Of a DNA stretch of 40,157 bases, positions 8,314 to 16,546 are shown piece after piece. Position 1 is the stretch's first letter; every line of letters begins with the position of its first letter. The notes under the pieces were generated by a model that was given only the letters and a program-made list of their open reading frames with translations, was not told the DNA's origin and ran no database searches. This stretch comes from Candidatus Thalassarchaeaceae archaeon (GTDB taxonomy: Archaea > Thermoplasmatota > Poseidoniia > Poseidoniales > Thalassarchaeaceae): NCBI GenBank assembly GCA_029940695.1, contig JAPYUP010000013.1, forward strand, positions 1 to 40,157, in the 5' to 3' direction. A program made the translations under genes and the position numbers.

Positions 8314-8580
8314 TCAGAGGCGCCCCATCTCAAGGGCCTCAATCTGGCCGATGAGGTCGTCAGTCTCCCTCATTCGGTCCTCGAACCCGTCGACGATACC
8401 ATCGCCCTCACCCAGTACTACCTGGACCTCAATAAACATCATTCCGAAGGCCAAGGGCTTGACCTCGACGGTCTGGACCTCCCTGAAGCCAGAGATCCGA
8501 TCGGCAATCCCCTGATAGTCAGGAGCCTCATTTTCGGGCTGGTCGAGGGTCACCTTGTACTTGATTACGACTTCGCCCAT
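8314..8580 (-). CDS. ef1b: elongation factor 1-beta (aEF-1beta)
   Basis: An 88-residue protein starting MGEVVIKYKVTLDQPENEA, the typical length of archaeal EF-1beta. Features of the small alpha/beta exchange-factor fold are present: a first strand, helix, then VKPLAFGMMFIEVQVVLGEG, in which the family-wide Ile/Val-x-Pro-Leu-Ala/Gly-Phe-Gly core stands out, and a final acidic helix ending in IGQIEALEMGRL. It promotes exchange of GDP for GTP on EF-1alpha during translation. The zinc-ribbon gene lies 11 bases upstream on the same strand, the usual archaeal neighbour, which supports both calls. The stop (TCA on the plus strand, 8314-8316) touches the truD stop, making the palindrome TGATCA. Confidence 0.93.
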   Translation of the reverse strand: MGEVVIKYKVTLDQPENEAPDYQGIADRISGFREVQTVEVKPLAFGMMFIEVQVVLGEGDGIVDGFEDRMRETDDLIGQIEALEMGRL

Positions 8581-8591
8581 TCAATCACACC

Positions 8592-8759
8592 TCAGGGGCC
8601 CTCAAATCTGCACTTGGGACAAATGTACTTGACGGCCTGCACCCTACAGCGCTGGCTGCGCCCGATGAGGGTGCTGCATACAGGGCAGGGGAACGAAGTA
8701 CTCTCGCTCTCGATCAACGGTGCCCCTGAGGACGCGCAAACCAATGCTCTTTGTGCCAC
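8592..8759 (-). CDS. small zinc-ribbon RNA-binding protein
   Basis: A 55-residue protein read from GTG 8757-8759 (a second GTG at 8760-8762 would add one residue). It has four Cys positions arranged as a first lone Cys (C8), CPVC (25-28), a Cys in RSQRCRV (38) and CPKC (47-50), ending CRFEGP. This is the pattern of the small archaeal zinc-ribbon protein usually encoded just before EF-1beta, ending in a characteristic Cys-x-x-Cys-x-Phe-x-Gly-Pro. The start is not ATG. It was identified by translating the spacer by eye. It likely binds zinc through two ribbons and may bind RNA or the ribosome; function is not well known. Confidence 0.8.
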   Translation of the reverse strand: MAQRALVCASSGAPLIESESTSFPCPVCSTLIGRSQRCRVQAVKYICPKCRFEGP

Positions 8760-8892
8760 CACAGCCCCTCTTGGTCTGCGGGCTGCGATGTCCCCCTTTT
8801 AGCATTGATTGTGGGAAATGAGAGAGGGTTGGCCGCAGTACCATCTTTTTCTACCTCCAAACTTTGAAAAACTGACCTGCCATAAGTTCACC

Positions 8893-9351
8893 ATGACTGA
8901 GGAGGAGCTCCCACTGACGGGGGAGCAGAAGCAAGTGGATCTCGAGCGTTTTGTGAGTGACGAGGGGGGCATCTGGAGCCTCAGAAATGTGGAGAAGGTG
9001 CGAGGTTGGAATAGCATTGAGTACGGTGCCGGACTGTCGGGCAAGAACACGCCGTCTACCGGCCTCTCGATGAACCGCGCCTACATCCCTCCCGGAGGCG
9101 TTGCCAAGGCCCACATCCACGTCGGCTTCGATGTAATGGTCTACCTCCTAAAGGGCAGCGTGCGTCACGAGTACGGGCCCGGTTGCAGGCAGTCGGTTAT
9201 CCACAGCGCAGGGGACATGTTCTACATCGAGCCCGGGCTGCCGCACGAGGTATTCAACTGCTCGGATTGTGATTGGGTCCACGCCGTAGTATCTCGTTCC
9301 GATGCATCGGAGTGGCAGAATATCGTGCCTTATGATCGTGGCTCAGAGTGA
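8893..9351 (+). CDS. single-domain cupin protein
   Basis: From ATG 8893 the product has 152 residues. Cupin motif 1 is represented by PPGGVAKAHIHVGFD with metal-binding His74 and His76; the usual Glu four residues on is not obvious, with GFDV there instead. Motif 2 is GDMFYIEPGLPHEVFN (His118 the third His ligand). It is probably a metal-dependent small-molecule-binding or isomerase-type protein; many cupins of this size are uncharacterised, so no substrate is assigned. The frame extends upstream to 8809, but the ATG at 8893 is favoured because an AT-rich box (AAACTTTGAAAAAC, 8859-8872) sits about 27 bases before it. It converges with the aquaporin-like gene; a hairpin lies between them. Confidence 0.8.
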   Translation: MTEEELPLTGEQKQVDLERFVSDEGGIWSLRNVEKVRGWNSIEYGAGLSGKNTPSTGLSMNRAYIPPGGVAKAHIHVGFDVMVYLLKGSVRHEYGPGCRQSVIHSAGDMFYIEPGLPHEVFNCSDCDWVHAVVSRSDASEWQNIVPYDRGSE

Positions 9352-9403
9352 CCACAATAACCATTGATTGAGAAAGAGCACTCTATGTGAGGGTTCGTAC
9401 ACA

Positions 9404-9427
9404 GGCCGGGGAGTCGCCCCCCCGGTC
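9404..9427. terminator. GC-rich hairpin between convergent genes, possible bidirectional terminator
   Basis: GGCCGGGG (9404-9411) pairs with CCCCGGTC (9420-9427) in an eight-pair stem with one G-T pair and an eight-base loop. It lies 52 bases after the cupin stop and 50 bases from the aquaporin-like stop. A T-rich stretch (ACTTTCTTTCT, about 9454-9464) follows on the plus strand. The rest of the 9352-9476 spacer shows nothing else. Archaeal terminators rarely need hairpins, so this could be an RNA-stabilising structure instead. Confidence 0.4.
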
Positions 9428-9476
9428 TGCTTGCGTATGTATCTGAGATTACAACTTTCTTTCTATGTCTAATGTC

Positions 9477-10061
9477 TCAGATTGCGTTGTCAATCTCGGC
9501 GCCGATCCGGGCACCAAGGCCAACCAATAGGCCGTCCACGATCCACGCTGGGATGACATCTGCGATGCCATCTCCTGCGCTTGCCAGTGACGCGCCCATC
9601 TCGTGGGCTCCCGTTAGGGTCATCATGCCACCCAGTACCATCAGGCCAAAGGCGCTAGCCCAGGCCGAATCGCATCGGGTGTGCACCTGCCACCATACCG
9701 CACCAGCGGCAATCGTACCTAGGAGAGCCCAGGTCTCGGGCATCTCAAAGGGGGTCGCAGCCCATCCTGTTTCGATGGCGCCAGCCTCAGTAGCCAGCAC
9801 TATAGCCAGCACCGCACCTACGGCCTGAGCCAACAGCCTCATGCCGTTAGGCATGTAGTTGCCATCGACATCACCATCTCCATCGTTCAGCATGTGACAC
9901 CAGGTCACTACAGGCAGGACGTGAGCTCCGCCAAATGCCATCCAGACCACTGCTAGGGCAACAGCACCCGTAAGGGTACTGAGATCCATAGCAAAAACGG
10001 CCCAGGACAGCACAAAGGCGCCGCCAAGTTCTGCTTTCATTGCGTTCATATCCACTTCCAT
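9477..10061 (-). CDS. divergent aquaporin-like (MIP-superfamily) membrane protein
   Basis: The 194-residue protein has about six hydrophobic segments (roughly 11-25, 31-46, 73-92, 109-126, 134-150, 168-189) with the inverted-repeat layout of MIP channels. After the second span comes GGAHVLPVVTW (44-54), which aligns with the channel motif Gly-Gly-Ala-His-Phe-Asn-Pro-Ala-Val-Thr; after the fifth comes TGAHEMGASLAS (150-161), aligning with the second Asn-Pro-Ala loop. Both loop asparagines are lost (Leu and Met instead), and the usual second-loop Pro and Arg are Gly and Ser. The loop before span 3 carries NDGDGDVDGN (59-68), resembling an EF-hand-like Asp-x-Asp-x-Asp-Gly calcium loop. A water or solute channel role is therefore uncertain. 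The start has both a TATA box and a well-placed GAGGAG. Confidence 0.55.
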   Translation of the reverse strand: MEVDMNAMKAELGGAFVLSWAVFAMDLSTLTGAVALAVVWMAFGGAHVLPVVTWCHMLNDGDGDVDGNYMPNGMRLLAQAVGAVLAIVLATEAGAIETGWAATPFEMPETWALLGTIAAGAVWWQVHTRCDSAWASAFGLMVLGGMMTLTGAHEMGASLASAGDGIADVIPAWIVDGLLVGLGARIGAEIDNAI

Positions 10062-10069
10062 TTTTTCAT

Positions 10070-10075
10070 CTCCTC
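10070..10075 (-). promoter_or_regulatory. ribosome binding site of the aquaporin-like gene
   Basis: GAGGAG on the minus strand lies 8 bases before the ATG at 10061. This is one of the few clear Shine-Dalgarno sites before a first gene in the window, and it implies a leadered transcript. Confidence 0.6.
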
Positions 10076-10110
10076 GTTTTCACGAGTGATGCTTGCTCCC
10101 CTCCACGCTC

Positions 10111-10120
10111 TATATAATGG
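10111..10120 (-). promoter_or_regulatory. TATA box of the aquaporin-like gene
   Basis: CCATTATATA on the minus strand is the strongest TATA match in this part of the window. With a normal 25-27 base distance the transcript would start near 10089, giving a leader of about 28 bases that contains the GAGGAG site. Confidence 0.65.
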
Positions 10121-10357
10121 AGCAGGTACTGAATCCGGCAGAAACGCTCAAAATTACCTATTTCCCTAATCACCGGTGTTACTGGAAACACCTGCTATTC
10201 AGGGGTAAATCAAGTACCCAATTATTCCAGGATACCAATTCTGTCCGGCGAAACCACCCTCTCCCTCACTGCGCTAGCACCAGCAGTTCTCTATGCGCAC
10301 GAAGTCACCCGTCGCCACTTTGTCCATCTGCCCGTCCCGGAGGGAATGTGAAAGTAA
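10121..10357. other. non-coding spacer with three small hairpins
   Basis: No believable gene lies in this roughly 240-base stretch between the rlmE stop and the aquaporin-like promoter. The half from 10130 to 10245 is noticeably richer in A and T than its surroundings. Three inverted repeats are visible: GGTGTT/AACACC (10175-10192, six-base loop), GGGTA/TACCC (10203-10219, seven-base loop) and ACTGC/GCAGT (10268-10287, ten-base loop). A small RNA, a 3' untranslated region of rlmE or a decayed gene are all possible. Confidence 0.4.
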
Positions 10358-11107
10358 TCATCCCTCGCGTTTGTCCAGTTTCCTGAAACCGACCTTGGTA
10401 CCTTCTTCGTCCTCGGCATCGCTCTCCACCACTATCCCTATCGACGCTAGGTGATCGCGGACTTGCTCGAGTGCAGTGGAGCCAGCGGCCGAGCCAAGTG
10501 GCTTGGGCAGCTTGTTCTGGCAGATCAAATATGTCTCGGAGGACGCGCTCCTGCTTGCCGTGGGGGAGAACCGACCAACCGAGGAGAATCGTTGCTTGGC
10601 GGAGTTCACCAGTCCCTCGATCCCCGCTCCTTGGAAAACCTTGGTCACGAAGCTGCCACCGGGGGAGAGCAGGGTCATAGCGGTATCGAGCGCCGTGGTC
10701 GAGAGCTCGAGAGAGATGGCCTGGTCGGTGTCGTAGCGCCCAGTGAGCCTCGGGGAGATGTCGCTGACTACCGCATTGAGACTACGCTTGCCCACGATTT
10801 CGGCGATGCGCTCGATTGTGCCGCGCTCGGTGATGTCACCGATGAGAATCTTGGCTCCCTCGACAGCAGAGGTGGCGAGCAGGTCGACCCCGATGACCAG
10901 TCCGTCCTCGCCGACCTCCTCTACGAGCACCTGCGTCCATCCCCCTGGGTGGCAGCCGATGTCGAGGACCGCGTCGCCTAGTCTCAATATCCCGAATCTT
11001 TCCTGGATTTGCTTGAGTTTGTACGCGGACCTCGCCCGATATCCCTTAGAGCGAGCCTGACGCCCCCACGAATCTCGGTTTTTCTCCTGGCGCCAGCGCT
11101 TGCTCAT
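10358..11107 (-). CDS. rlmE: FtsJ/RlmE-type rRNA 2'-O-ribose methyltransferase
   Basis: The 249-residue protein has the FtsJ fold and its complete catalytic Lys-Asp-Lys-Glu tetrad: Lys30 in RARSAYKL, Asp116 in VVSDISPR, Lys156 in FVTKVFQG and Glu191 in SSETYLI. The SAM-binding loop is VLDIGCHPGGWTQVL (47-61), followed by VIGVDL at the end of the second strand. The family methylates the 2'-OH of a conserved uridine in the A loop of large-subunit rRNA. The basic N-terminus (MSKRWRQEKNRDSWGRQARS) is typical. About 45 residues after the catalytic domain form an extra acidic C-terminal segment. The ATG at 11107 is 55 bases from the divergent thioredoxin-like gene, so the two share a short promoter region. 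Confidence 0.93.
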   Translation of the reverse strand: MSKRWRQEKNRDSWGRQARSKGYRARSAYKLKQIQERFGILRLGDAVLDIGCHPGGWTQVLVEEVGEDGLVIGVDLLATSAVEGAKILIGDITERGTIERIAEIVGKRSLNAVVSDISPRLTGRYDTDQAISLELSTTALDTAMTLLSPGGSFVTKVFQGAGIEGLVNSAKQRFSSVGRFSPTASRSASSETYLICQNKLPKPLGSAAGSTALEQVRDHLASIGIVVESDAEDEEGTKVGFRKLDKREG

Positions 11108-11162
11108 GCTCTCTCGCTAGGACGTTGGGTTATGAAGGGGGGGCGCTGAGGGGGGGAGACCG

Positions 11163-12092
11163 ATGGCACGATTGACCGGATGCAGGGCGGCGTTGGCGCT
11201 GGCCTTGCTGGTGCTTTCGCTTCCTCTAACCTCCTCCCAAGAGCACCTCCCGATCGAGGAATGGTCTGCTGAGGGGGGTCACTCGGTCCTGATGGAGCAG
11301 TACACTGCGACTTGGTGCGATGTTTGCGCTTCGGTAGACGTCTGGATGCCTGACTTTACCATTGCTAACGGTAACAGGGTCGCTCGCGTGACTGTCCACG
11401 ACACCTTCGATGACCCCTTGGGCACGCCAATCACGGCCCACAGGGCGCAGTACCACTCGACAGCCTTGGCTGCCCCTTCCTTCTGGTTCGATGGTGCACT
11501 ACTGTTGGGGGGCGCACCGGACAAGGCCTCGCTCCATCGCGCGCTCCTCTCCGCCGAGGGGCAGCGCGCCGATGACACGAGGATGGTACTGGTCGTGCGG
11601 GCACTCTCGGCAAGTCAGATTTCGATTAGCGTCGAGTTGAGCGACATCGCCACTCCAGACAACACGCAAATCTCCCTCTTCGCTCTGCGCGCAAGCGCCT
11701 CAATTGGGTCGGAACAGGCGACCAACGGCATCACCGAGCACCATGACGTCGCGTTCGCTTATGCCGAGACGTCGATTGAGGGGGATGCCAAATGGTCCTA
11801 CCCCTATGACTCATGGGATGGTGCGACCGGGGCAGGCCAGTCGGTGGAACCGGGGGGGGCTGTCGTGCTGACCCGGACCCTCGAGCTTCCAGAGGGCGTG
11901 GCTGCGGAAGAACTGCGAATCGTTGCGGTACACGAGTCCTCTTCCGCAGAGGGGTCTGAGCCATCAACAATGGGTGCGGTGGCAGTCTCGCTCGGGGATC
12001 AGGGGGATTCTGATGGAATCGAACTCTTCGTCCCCCTGTCTCTGATACTCGCCCTCTCGACCCTAGCCATTACAGCCCGATCTCGCCGATGA
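11163..12092 (+). CDS. secreted, membrane-anchored thioredoxin-like protein
   Basis: The 309-residue product starts at ATG 11163 with a signal peptide (hydrophobic stretch about residues 8-23, then SSQEH). A thioredoxin-like domain follows: VLMEQYTATWCDVCASVD contains the redox pair Cys52-Asp-Val-Cys55 next to the Thr-Trp typical of these sites. The middle region is beta-rich, and a single span (about 284-304, LFVPLSLILALSTLAI) followed by ARSRR anchors the C-terminus. The protein would therefore act outside the membrane, probably in disulfide exchange, with the Arg tail inside. GTTATG at about 11135-11140 could be its TATA box at a leaderless distance. Its last 23 bases overlap the converging epimerase gene. 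Confidence 0.75.
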   Translation: MARLTGCRAALALALLVLSLPLTSSQEHLPIEEWSAEGGHSVLMEQYTATWCDVCASVDVWMPDFTIANGNRVARVTVHDTFDDPLGTPITAHRAQYHSTALAAPSFWFDGALLLGGAPDKASLHRALLSAEGQRADDTRMVLVVRALSASQISISVELSDIATPDNTQISLFALRASASIGSEQATNGITEHHDVAFAYAETSIEGDAKWSYPYDSWDGATGAGQSVEPGGAVVLTRTLELPEGVAAEELRIVAVHESSSAEGSEPSTMGAVAVSLGDQGDSDGIELFVPLSLILALSTLAITARSRR

Positions 12093-13011
12093 GGTCGCGT
12101 GCGGTTTCCCTGATGGCCTGTTCGGCCATCGCCGTAGGCTCGAAGCCCGTGGCGAGCAGCTTGCTCACGTCGAGGTAGGTCTTCGGCACATCCCCTGCCC
12201 AGCCTCTCTTCCCGCCGGTGTACTCGATCGAGACACCCTCGAGCCCGCTCTCCTCTACCACGATATCGGCAATCCTCCGGACCGAGCAGGTATCGCCGGT
12301 GCCGAGGTTGTAGAGATTGGCATCGCCATCATCGCAGTCCATCAAGTGAAGCATGGAGCGGACGCAATCGTGAGCGGACATGTATGACTTTTCCTGGAAG
12401 CCGTCACCCAGTACTTCGAGCCTAGTCGGATCGTTCTTGAGCTTGTGGATGAAGTCGAAGATGACGCCGTGCGTCCCGCGCGGGCCGACTATGTTGGCGA
12501 ACCTGTGGAGGTACCCCTGCGCGCCGAAGGTCCCAACCCATGCGGTGATGAGGGCCTCGCTGGCGAGCTTCGAGGCGCCGTAGAGCGAGATTGGCATAAT
12601 CGGCCCGTAGCTTTCGGGGGTCGGCATCAGCTCGGCCTCACCATAGACAGCGGAGGAGGAGGAGAACGAGATTCTAGAGACCCCGTTGACCTTCATGGCC
12701 TCTAGAACGTTGTATGTAGCAACGGTGCCCTGCCTGAGATCCGTGTCCGTGACCTCCGTGCCCAATCTTATGTCGGGGTTGGCGGCCATGTGGTGAACCG
12801 TCTCAATGCCATCCATAGCCCGCTTCACCACCTCCAGATTAAGCAGGTCTCCCCTGACCACCTCGACCATCCCACTCCCCTCGTGGTGGGACAGGAAGGC
12901 CTCACGACCGCTGCTGAAGTTGTCTAGAACCCGGACGCGATGACCACGCGCGACCAGCGCGTCGACGAGGTGTGAGCCGATGAACCCGGCCCCCCCGGTG
13001 ACCAACTCCAT
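12070..13011 (-). CDS. NAD-dependent sugar-nucleotide epimerase/dehydratase
   Basis: From ATG 13011 the product is 313 residues, right for an extended short-chain dehydrogenase. The N-terminus is the NAD-binding loop TGGAGFIGSH (5-14), followed by VLDNFSSG; the catalytic group is Ser in SSSSAVYG (117-124) with Tyr144-x-x-x-Lys148 in LYGASK. Substrate-domain elements such as RFANIVGPRG and NLGTGD are present. Its closest appearance is UDP-glucose/UDP-GlcNAc 4-epimerase, so it probably makes a nucleotide sugar for glycans or glycosylation of surface proteins. The frame continues upstream to 13134, but the glycine loop at the very start argues for 13011. It overlaps the thioredoxin-like gene by 23 bases tail to tail. 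Confidence 0.88.
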   Translation of the reverse strand: MELVTGGAGFIGSHLVDALVARGHRVRVLDNFSSGREAFLSHHEGSGMVEVVRGDLLNLEVVKRAMDGIETVHHMAANPDIRLGTEVTDTDLRQGTVATYNVLEAMKVNGVSRISFSSSSAVYGEAELMPTPESYGPIMPISLYGASKLASEALITAWVGTFGAQGYLHRFANIVGPRGTHGVIFDFIHKLKNDPTRLEVLGDGFQEKSYMSAHDCVRSMLHLMDCDDGDANLYNLGTGDTCSVRRIADIVVEESGLEGVSIEYTGGKRGWAGDVPKTYLDVSKLLATGFEPTAMAEQAIRETARDLIGEIGL

Positions 13012-13084
13012 GGCCGCGCGACGGACGAGGCCATCTTGAGGGCATCGGAATTCGAAGGTCCGTGAGAACGAAGGAACCGCGTTC

Positions 13085-16000
13085 GTGGATGACTGGCGTT
13101 GCGAACGCTTCATGTGGCCCCCACAGGGGACCATCCGCGTGACAGGCCCCTTGAGGGAAAATGAGTTGGACGACGAGGCCCGCTTCTGGGCATGGTTCTT
13201 TGAGAGCCTCCAGCCAGTCAGGAACGCTGTAGTGCGTGCTAGGGAGGCCGTTTACGGGAGCTTCTTAGGCGGGGCACTCGAGACAATCGGGCAACTCTCG
13301 GACGACGTCTCCGACGGCGTCCACGCAGTCACCCAGAGGGCTGTTGAGCTTACCTACAGCGGCATCCAACGTAGTCCCGGAGCAGTGGTCGCGCTGCTTC
13401 TGCTGCTGACCGCCTTAATCGGCAGGGACGCTATATACTTCGAGCACCAAATCAACGGCGATGTCGAGATCTACCTCCCCGACGGGGCGAATTCTACGGA
13501 ACTGCTCAACGAGGTCAGGGAGCAATGGGCAACGGACATCGTGATTCTGTACGTCCAGACCAACAACGCCGCTACGGGCAACGAGAAGGGGGACGAGAAC
13601 ATCACCGACGTGAACATCCTCTCTCAAATGTCGTGGATCGAGGGTGACGACGACAACGCGGGCAAGGGGGGCCTCAAGTCCGGGCTTGACTACAACAAGC
13701 AGGACAGGGGTTCCCTAGCGTGCAACAAGCCCGGCGACGGGTGCGACGGCGTGATTTGGGTGCTCTCCCCAGCGCAGATTGTCAAGGAGGCCAACTCCAC
13801 CGACCACAGGTTCAGCTGCGCAGTCGAGAAGCACGGGCTCCCCGTGAGCGACGGCGACTGCGCCTTAGCGTCCCTCAACCCGTATGTGGGGTACTCCGTC
13901 CCTCAGGGCGACGGAGCCCAAGAGAGGGTCGACCAGTACGTGGAGAACGCAGGCGAGCTGATGTCGAACTTCGTTCGGGACACCAACGGCGACGGGACTT
14001 GGGACACCGGCGTCATAATTATGGGAATCTCCTTCGACATGACAAACACGGACATCCTCCCTGGGGTCGACAATAAGACAGGGAAGAATGTCAGGGACCA
14101 CAAGGCATTCATCGCCCACGCCAAGAGTCTTCTCAACCAGAATGATATCGAGACCGAGTGCGAGATCTGCAGCAGGACATACCAGAACCCGGTATCGACC
14201 ATGGACAGGGAACGCCTCGACGTCATCCCGAAGAGACAAGCGGTAACCGTCACCGGCTTGACCCCGGTGCTGCACGACGTCTCCGATGCAATCTACGACG
14301 AGCTGGTGTACACCATGCTGCCGGTGAGCCTCCTCCTAGTGGCCCTGGCAATGCTGATTCTCCACAGGAACGCCAAGGTCATCGTAATTTGCGGGCTCCC
14401 GATCGTGATGAGCCTCGCAATCACATTCGGCACCACCGTAATCCTGGACATCATGCTCACGCCGATGATCATCTCGGCAGGACCGATTCTGGTTGGCCTT
14501 GGGGTCGACTACGCACTCCATCTGACGAATCGAATCGAGGAGAACCGCACTGAGTTGCTGGAGATGCACAGGGAGGAGGAGTGGGTTGCCAACCGGGACG
14601 GCGTCGAAATCGAGGAGTTAGACCCCTTCGACTCCGAGATCAGCCTCAAGGCCACGGTGATGGCCGCTATGACCACTGGCAACGCAATCTTCCTCTCCGC
14701 ACTTACCACAATAATCGGGTTCAGCGTCCTTACGTGGCCCGAGCTGGTGCCAATTCAGCCCATGAGGACCGTAGGCGTCACCCTTCTCCTGGGCATAGCC
14801 TGCACATTCGTACTCTCGATGCTCATGGTGCCCGCCCTGATTGAGCTGCTAAGGTACCGGAGGGGCGAAGCGAGCTCCTTGTTCAAGGTGAGGAACCTGG
14901 ACTCGGCGAGGAGGCAGAGGAGGCAGAGGGGGGACCGATTTGGAAAGGAGTTCGTTACAAGAAACGCCGACCCAGGATACAGGACGTACAGTACTGTTCG
15001 CGACATCCCCGAAATCGGCTCGGTTGTAGCCAGAGCAGCGACAATCTTAGGGATAGACGCCTGGCTGTTCGCCGTCCTTACAACCGGGGCATTCTCCGGG
15101 ATCCTGTACTTGTTCGCCCCTCTCACCACTGGAGGGGCCATCATCCTGGGAATCACGCTATCACTCACTCTCACATTCTCCTTGATGGAAGGGCTCTGGG
15201 AGACGATAGGGAGAGTGCCCCTCAGAGCCACTCTGCTCGTCATACTGTTTTCGCTGGGTGTGACCATCGGCGGGGTCTGGATCTACAATGACGAGCTGGG
15301 CAAGGACATCACGGGAGCATCGGACGAGGTCCCTCCCGGACTCGAGTCTTACGAGGCCCTCAGGGAGTACAGCATCGTATTCGAGGGCGGCCAGACTAAC
15401 ATGTTCATCGTGGATGCCACAGAAAGGGGGCCGCAGAACGATACCGGTCCAATCCGTGACCTCCCGATACTGGACGCCATAGACCACATGCAGGTGATGA
15501 AGATAGACAACGTCGCCAACACGACGACAATCAGCCTTGTGGACATACTGAAGGCGGTTCACGTCAATCTGGAGGTAGAGGGACTCGAGATATACGATCG
15601 CAGCCTGTGGGAACTGATACACGACGAGTGCTGGGACGAGTCGACTAATCCCCTCCGCCCGGACTGCTGGCCATATGCTGCGAGCAGTCGCGAGGACATG
15701 GTCAACATCGCCTTCGACACGCTGAGCCCAGAGGTCCGCTCAATGCTAATGAACGCGGACCAAGGTCAGGGTGAGACCAAGACTCTGGTCTATGTCAACC
15801 AGCCCTACATCAACCTCGCAACGGCGGGCAGCCTTCGTGATGCCATCGACGACCACCTCGACGGTAATGGGTGCAAAAGTGCGCTCGACTGCCCTGCCAT
15901 GGGCATCGATGGGGTCTCGAACTCCCTGCTGACTGGAGGCCTGCCGGTCTCGCTTGACATCAATAAGGGGATTCACGAGGCGCAGTCGGAGACGACGATA

Positions 16001-16534
16001 GCCACGATGGCCATCCTTCTGCTGACGATGGCCGTCCTCTTCCGTTCACCTAGGTTGGCCATCTTCACGATGACCGCAGTCGGGGTGGTGGTGCTCTGGC
16101 AGCCGCTGCTTATGCGTGGCGGGTCAGTCAACGTCAACGTGTTCACTGCCATGATTGGGACTATTGTATTCGGCATCGGGGTGGACGACTCTATCCACAT
16201 CATCGATCGAATCAAGGATGAAGGGGAGACCCCAGCTGGCATCGCGAAGTCGGTGTCAAGAACAGGACGCACCATATTCGAGACGACCTCGACAACGTGC
16301 GCAGGGCTCTCAGCAGGGCTGTTCGTATCGGTGCCGGGCCTGCAGAACTTCTTCGTGCTGATGATGCTCCTTCTAGTGCTGGCACTCCTGACCAGCTCGA
16401 TACTGCTGCCTACTTTGATCGTGGCGTATCACGAGCTCGGCTCGAGGCTGCAGGGCAAGGGAACGTGGCTCGACTTCGAGGAGAGCGGCGCTCTGGCGCC
16501 GGGCCCGGCGCTCGACGCGGTTCTCACCGACTAG
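13085..16534 (+). CDS. large RND/MMPL-superfamily membrane protein with about 14 spans
   Basis: The frame gives 1149 residues from GTG 13085; ATG 13112 and GTG 13139 are alternative starts. A soluble amphipathic extension (about 1-95) precedes span 1 (100-113). The outer domain to about 400 is acidic and Cys-containing, then five spans follow with GLGVDYALH (471-479). A basic cytoplasmic linker (590-625) and three spans (about 658-680, 683-702, 713-733) come next rather than one, then a second outer domain and five spans with GIGVDDSIH (near 1030-1038). The total is about 14, two more than usual RND proteins. At least five Cys pairs lie in the outer domains, for example CNKPGDGC, CAVEKHGLPVSDGDC, CEIC and CKSALDC. 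The substrate is unknown; the family exports lipids and other hydrophobic compounds. Confidence 0.8.
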   Translation: MDDWRCERFMWPPQGTIRVTGPLRENELDDEARFWAWFFESLQPVRNAVVRAREAVYGSFLGGALETIGQLSDDVSDGVHAVTQRAVELTYSGIQRSPGAVVALLLLLTALIGRDAIYFEHQINGDVEIYLPDGANSTELLNEVREQWATDIVILYVQTNNAATGNEKGDENITDVNILSQMSWIEGDDDNAGKGGLKSGLDYNKQDRGSLACNKPGDGCDGVIWVLSPAQIVKEANSTDHRFSCAVEKHGLPVSDGDCALASLNPYVGYSVPQGDGAQERVDQYVENAGELMSNFVRDTNGDGTWDTGVIIMGISFDMTNTDILPGVDNKTGKNVRDHKAFIAHAKSLLNQNDIETECEICSRTYQNPVSTMDRERLDVIPKRQAVTVTGLTPVLHDVSDAIYDELVYTMLPVSLLLVALAMLILHRNAKVIVICGLPIVMSLAITFGTTVILDIMLTPMIISAGPILVGLGVDYALHLTNRIEENRTELLEMHREEEWVANRDGVEIEELDPFDSEISLKATVMAAMTTGNAIFLSALTTIIGFSVLTWPELVPIQPMRTVGVTLLLGIACTFVLSMLMVPALIELLRYRRGEASSLFKVRNLDSARRQRRQRGDRFGKEFVTRNADPGYRTYSTVRDIPEIGSVVARAATILGIDAWLFAVLTTGAFSGILYLFAPLTTGGAIILGITLSLTLTFSLMEGLWETIGRVPLRATLLVILFSLGVTIGGVWIYNDELGKDITGASDEVPPGLESYEALREYSIVFEGGQTNMFIVDATERGPQNDTGPIRDLPILDAIDHMQVMKIDNVANTTTISLVDILKAVHVNLEVEGLEIYDRSLWELIHDECWDESTNPLRPDCWPYAASSREDMVNIAFDTLSPEVRSMLMNADQGQGETKTLVYVNQPYINLATAGSLRDAIDDHLDGNGCKSALDCPAMGIDGVSNSLLTGGLPVSLDINKGIHEAQSETTIATMAILLLTMAVLFRSPRLAIFTMTAVGVVVLWQPLLMRGGSVNVNVFTAMIGTIVFGIGVDDSIHIIDRIKDEGETPAGIAKSVSRTGRTIFETTSTTCAGLSAGLFVSVPGLQNFFVLMMLLLVLALLTSSILLPTLIVAYHELGSRLQGKGTWLDFEESGALAPGPALDAVLTD

Positions 16535-16546
16535 GTGGTTTATTGC

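Noticed and set aside
12070-13134. 41-residue N-terminal extension of the epimerase
   Set aside because: The NAD-binding loop starts at residue 5 from ATG 13011, as is usual, and the extension would overlap the start of the divergent RND gene.
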